Positions 61,407-64,000 of a stretch of DNA of 64,000 bases are shown here, piece after piece; position 1 is the first letter of the stretch; each line of letters starts with the position of its first letter. The DNA comes from Catenuloplanes niger (GTDB lineage Bacteria > Actinomycetota > Actinomycetes > Mycobacteriales > Micromonosporaceae), in contig NZ_JAVDYC010000001.1 in the NCBI RefSeq assembly GCF_031458255.1, positions 4,225,001-4,289,000 on the forward strand, given 5' to 3'. The position numbers and the translations under genes are program-made. The notes under the pieces are model-generated. The model made no database searches and was not told where the DNA came from. It saw only the letters and a list, made by a program, of their open reading frames with translations.

Positions 61407-63455
61407 TTGGTGGACTACGACGATCAGGATCTCAGCGGGCGGGCGCCGCGACAGCGCCGTCGTGCTGGCTCCTGGTCGGAAGACGCCGACTACGGCGACG
61501 AGCTGCCCCGGCCCCGGGCGGCGGAGGAGTCGCAGGTCGAGCGCTACACGAGCTATCCCGACCCGGCCACCACCGACTTCTACCGGCGCACCGGCGACAC
61601 CGGCGTCGGCGACATCCCGCCGATCCGGTCCAGCCGCGCGCGCAACCGCTGGCAGGCCAGCCGCGAGACGGAGGGCTGGCGTCAGGAGCCGGACGGCGGC
61701 GCCAGCTACGACCGGACCAGCGAGAGCCTCAGCTACGAGGACGCGGCCCCGGAGCGGCCGAGCTGGGCCGACCGGCGGTACGACACCGGAAGCTGGCGCA
61801 ACGTCAGCGACACGGCCAGCTGGCGGCGTGGCTCACGGGTCGACCCGGACGAGGGCACCGGCTACCGCGCCTACCAGCCCGGCGGCCGGTACGGCTCGCG
61901 CACCGACGCGGGCGACACCGAGCCCGCCGCCCGGCGCCGGCCACCCGACGAGGGCGGCGGCTCATGGGGCCGCGACGCGGAGGAGGACACCTGGAACCGG
62001 CGCTCGGGCGCCGGTTCGTGGCGTCGGGTGACGGAAACGCGCACCTGGGTCTCCGAGACCGGCAGCTGGAGCTCCGCGGACGCGATCGAGCACCGGGCCA
62101 CGGACGTGCCCGCGCAGCGGCCCGCGCCGGCCGAGGACACCTGGGGCGGCCGGGCCGTCCGCGAGGAGACCGGCTCCTGGGACGCGCCGCGCCGGACCCG
62201 GTCCGAGCGGCGCCGCGCCGAGCGCGCCGGCGAGCTGCCGGAACACGCCCCGGAACGGACCGACGACCAGAGCTGGGAGCAGCCCGAGCGGGTCGAGCGC
62301 GGGCCCGAGCGGGTCGAGCGGGTCGAGCGCGGGCCCGAGTGGGTGGAGCGCGGGCGTGAGCGGCCCGCACCCGGCGCGGAGAAGCCGCGGCACTATCAGC
62401 AGAGCGGCTGGCCGGACTGGAGCGACCCGACGATGGGTCCGGCCCGCACCCGCGGGACGCGCGCCGACGCCGGCCCACCGGTGCCGCGGTCCGGCAACGC
62501 GCCGCAGCTGCCGCCGGAGGCGATCCAGGACCGGCCGGAACGGGCACAGACGTCGTCCCAGTGGCCGGCCGGGGCCCCGGGCACCACCGACACGGGCACG
62601 TGGCGGCGGCGCCCGGAGAACGCGGATGACGGCGACTGGCGGGGCCCGCAGGCGGTCTCGGACACCGGCACGTGGCGGCGCGGTGCCCAGATGGACGGCC
62701 CGCGCGCCCGCCGCGAGCGGTCCGCGACCGAGGACACCGGCACCCGGGCCGGCGGCTACGGCTTCACCCGGGCGGAACCGGACGCGCCGCGGCCCCGCTA
62801 CGCCGGGGAGACCGGCGAGGTCTCCCGCTATCCGCGCCGGACGGAGACGGACACCAGCAGCTGGCAGCGCACGCCGGACGGGGTGATGTGGACCGGCGCG
62901 CCCACGACCGGCACCGCGCCGGCCGCGGGCGTCTACCGGGCGTCACGTCCGGTGCGCTCGTGGCAGGACGACACGTCGGCCGCGGAGCGGGACTGGGCGG
63001 CCGGCCAGGCGAACACCGGCACCTACCCGGACGGGCTGACCCGCCCGTCGTACGCGGACGCGACCCCGGAGGAACGCACGCCGCGCCGCGAGATGTCCGC
63101 GGCGATGCGCCGCCGGGTCGCGGTCGAGGAACTGGACGAGCTGGAGGACGCGCCGCCCGGCGGCCCGCTCGCGGCGATCGGCTTCACCGTCTTCTGGTAC
63201 TCGGTGCCGGTCCTGCTGTTCACGATCTTCACCCTCACCCAGGGCACGGCGGAACGGGCCCGCGCCGGCGCGACGCTGCTCGGCGCGGCACCCCAGTTCG
63301 GCATCTCGCTGGCCGTGAGCATCGTCATCGCGTACCTGTTGCGCCTGGTCAGCGGCACCTGGAAGACCGCGAGCGTGGGCCTGGCCGCGGCCGTGATGGG
63401 CGGCGGCCTGGCCACCGTGCTGGTCTCCGCGATCAGCGGCCAGCCGATCGGCTGA
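61407..63455 (+). CDS. Tryptophan-periodic disordered membrane protein
   Basis: A 682-residue protein. Residues 1-580 are hydrophilic, Arg/Glu/Asp-rich and disordered, with a recurring short motif (consensus D-T-G-S/T-W-R-R: YDTGSWRN, DTASWRRG, SETGSWSS, DTGTWRRR, DTGTWRRG, DTSSWQRT) spaced irregularly. The C-terminus has three or four helices (GFTVFWYSVPVLLFTIFTL; FGISLAVSIVIAYLL; ASVGLAAAVMGGGLATVL). Start is TTG 61407 or GTG 61410. No family recognised; an envelope or division-scaffold role is possible. Confidence 0.6.
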   Translation: MVDYDDQDLSGRAPRQRRRAGSWSEDADYGDELPRPRAAEESQVERYTSYPDPATTDFYRRTGDTGVGDIPPIRSSRARNRWQASRETEGWRQEPDGGASYDRTSESLSYEDAAPERPSWADRRYDTGSWRNVSDTASWRRGSRVDPDEGTGYRAYQPGGRYGSRTDAGDTEPAARRRPPDEGGGSWGRDAEEDTWNRRSGAGSWRRVTETRTWVSETGSWSSADAIEHRATDVPAQRPAPAEDTWGGRAVREETGSWDAPRRTRSERRRAERAGELPEHAPERTDDQSWEQPERVERGPERVERVERGPEWVERGRERPAPGAEKPRHYQQSGWPDWSDPTMGPARTRGTRADAGPPVPRSGNAPQLPPEAIQDRPERAQTSSQWPAGAPGTTDTGTWRRRPENADDGDWRGPQAVSDTGTWRRGAQMDGPRARRERSATEDTGTRAGGYGFTRAEPDAPRPRYAGETGEVSRYPRRTETDTSSWQRTPDGVMWTGAPTTGTAPAAGVYRASRPVRSWQDDTSAAERDWAAGQANTGTYPDGLTRPSYADATPEERTPRREMSAAMRRRVAVEELDELEDAPPGGPLAAIGFTVFWYSVPVLLFTIFTLTQGTAERARAGATLLGAAPQFGISLAVSIVIAYLLRLVSGTWKTASVGLAAAVMGGGLATVLVSAISGQPIG

Positions 63456-63486
63456 GAAGCCGAGGGCCGGACCAGGACCTGGATCA

Positions 63487-63592
63487 TTTTCCCGCTCCCG
63501 GCGGGGTACAGCCCGTTCGCTCCCGCGGGCAAACCCGCCGGGCGCTCCGACTCCGCCGGCGCTCCGCTCCGCACCCGGCGCCGGAGCCGGTC
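63487..63592 (+). repeat. Dispersed 3'-UTR element, copy R8 (variant II)
   Basis: Box A TTTTCCCGCTCCCGGCG begins 31 bases after the stop of the 682-residue protein. CGGG and CCCG pair over a 6-nt loop. After GCTCCCGCGGGCA the 3' half is the variant II form (GCGCTCCGACTCCGCCGGCG, then CTCCGCTCCGCACCCGGCG), as in R5. Confidence 0.75.
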
Positions 63593-63601
63593 ACGCGGCG
63601 C

Positions 63602-63717
63602 CCGGGAAACCCACGCCACGTTCACCGCCACTCGCGCCACGTCACGCGCGTTCCGGTGCCCGGGAAACCCCCGCCATGTCCACCGCCACTCGCGCCGCGT
63701 CAGGCGGGTTCACGTCC
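63602..63717. repeat. 58-bp tandem pair
   Basis: Two units, each containing CCGGGAAACCC near its start and CACCGCCACTCGCGCC in the middle; about 80 percent alike by eye. Confidence 0.8.
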
Positions 63718-63973
63718 CACGACACCACGGCACCCGTCACGCGCGGCACGGTCATCCCCGCTTCCGGCGCCGATCGCGGCGCACGGGATTCCGGACGCCC
63801 ACGACACACGCCTTCACTCGCGGCGCGCGGCCGGCCGCTGCCGCTCGTGACGCATCGGATCCGAGGCTGTGGCACACACCGCTGCCGCTGACGACGCGTC
63901 GCGCGGTTCGCGCCGCCGTTCATGGTCGCGTCTGACGATGCGGCGGTCAGATGCGGTGGTCACCGGTGCCCGT

Positions 63974-64000
63974 GGCCGCGCCGGGACCGGCAGGGAGGAG
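63974..64000 (-). repeat. Dispersed 3'-UTR element, copy R9, cut by window edge
   Basis: GGCCGCGCCGGGACC then GGCAGGGAGGAG match the end of box B in R3. Box A must lie beyond 64000, so this is probably a ninth copy. Confidence 0.6.

Larger units (their letters stand above)
63456..64000. other. Repeat-rich gene-free right end
   Basis: About 545 bp to the window edge: element R8 (63487-63592), a 58-bp tandem pair (63602-63717) and the 3' half of another element (63974-64000). No gene is credible. Confidence 0.7.

Noticed and set aside
63642-63923. 93-codon minus-strand frame near the right edge
   Set aside because: It spans the 58-bp tandem pair, has no recognisable domain or ribosome binding site, and fits the random open-frame length in this GC content.

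Overview
The window is chromosomal DNA from a very GC-rich actinobacterium, most likely a member of the Micromonosporaceae (Actinoplanes/Catenuloplanes type). This rests on strong GC bias at third codon positions, many GTG/TTG starts, a bacterial proteasome activator (Bpa), a DUF5926 protein, DUF6457 next to MobA, LppU-like proteins and a Gram-positive tad pilus locus. The genus is an inference; no rRNA or complete tRNA gene is present.

Layout. 1-2.9 kb: an acetate-type symporter (DUF485 + ActP) and a nucleotide-sugar epimerase. 3-7.7 kb: three LytR-CpsA-Psr (LCP) cell-wall ligases and a rhodanese. 8-13.3 kb: a soluble sensor kinase, an RsbW-like ATPase, DUF5926, a degenerate NERD-like protein, a PAS-like protein and a lipoprotein. 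13.4-20.8 kb: pheA, AIM24, a mini-zincin, OsmC, serS, two HAD phosphatases and bpa. 21-24 kb: an orphan substrate-binding lipoprotein, DDAH and an Lrp regulator. 24.4-33.5 kb: fdhD, mobA, DUF6457, a YbjN-like protein ending in a proteasome-docking-like tail, a beta-propeller lipoprotein, DUF4192, GNAT, fructosamine kinase, moaA and moaD. 33.5-37 kb: an EndoQ-like PHP nuclease fused to a UvrD helicase. 39.4-48.1 kb: a complete minus-strand tad/Flp pilus locus. 48.2-51.3 kb: two LppU-like proteins and an Orc/STAND-like ATPase. 52-55.2 kb: moaE-moeA and moaB-moaC. 55.7-59.5 kb: a GGDEF-EAL protein overlapping a fluoride-channel pair (crcB1/crcB2), then a zinc-ribbon protein. 59.5-63.5 kb: dnaB, with DnaA-box-like sites upstream, and a tryptophan-periodic membrane protein.

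How the genes work together. The molybdenum-cofactor pathway is nearly complete but split over four small loci (fdhD/mobA/DUF6457, moaA-moaD, moaE-moeA, moaB-moaC). The tad genes form one transcriptional block with a separate peptidase gene upstream. The LCP trio and epimerase fit cell-wall glycopolymer assembly.

The most unusual signal is in the gaps between genes. A dispersed element of about 80-120 bp occurs nine times (eight complete, one cut by the window edge). It has two conserved boxes separated by a short stretch whose sequence varies but nearly always forms a hairpin. In seven of the eight complete copies it lies just downstream of a gene's stop codon, in the same orientation as that gene. 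This looks like an undescribed mobile or recurrent 3'-UTR element. Other notable points are the EndoQ-UvrD fusion, the YbjN-like protein ending in GMYL, a long perfect dyad at 38.1 kb and several minisatellites, one of them inside a fluoride-channel gene.
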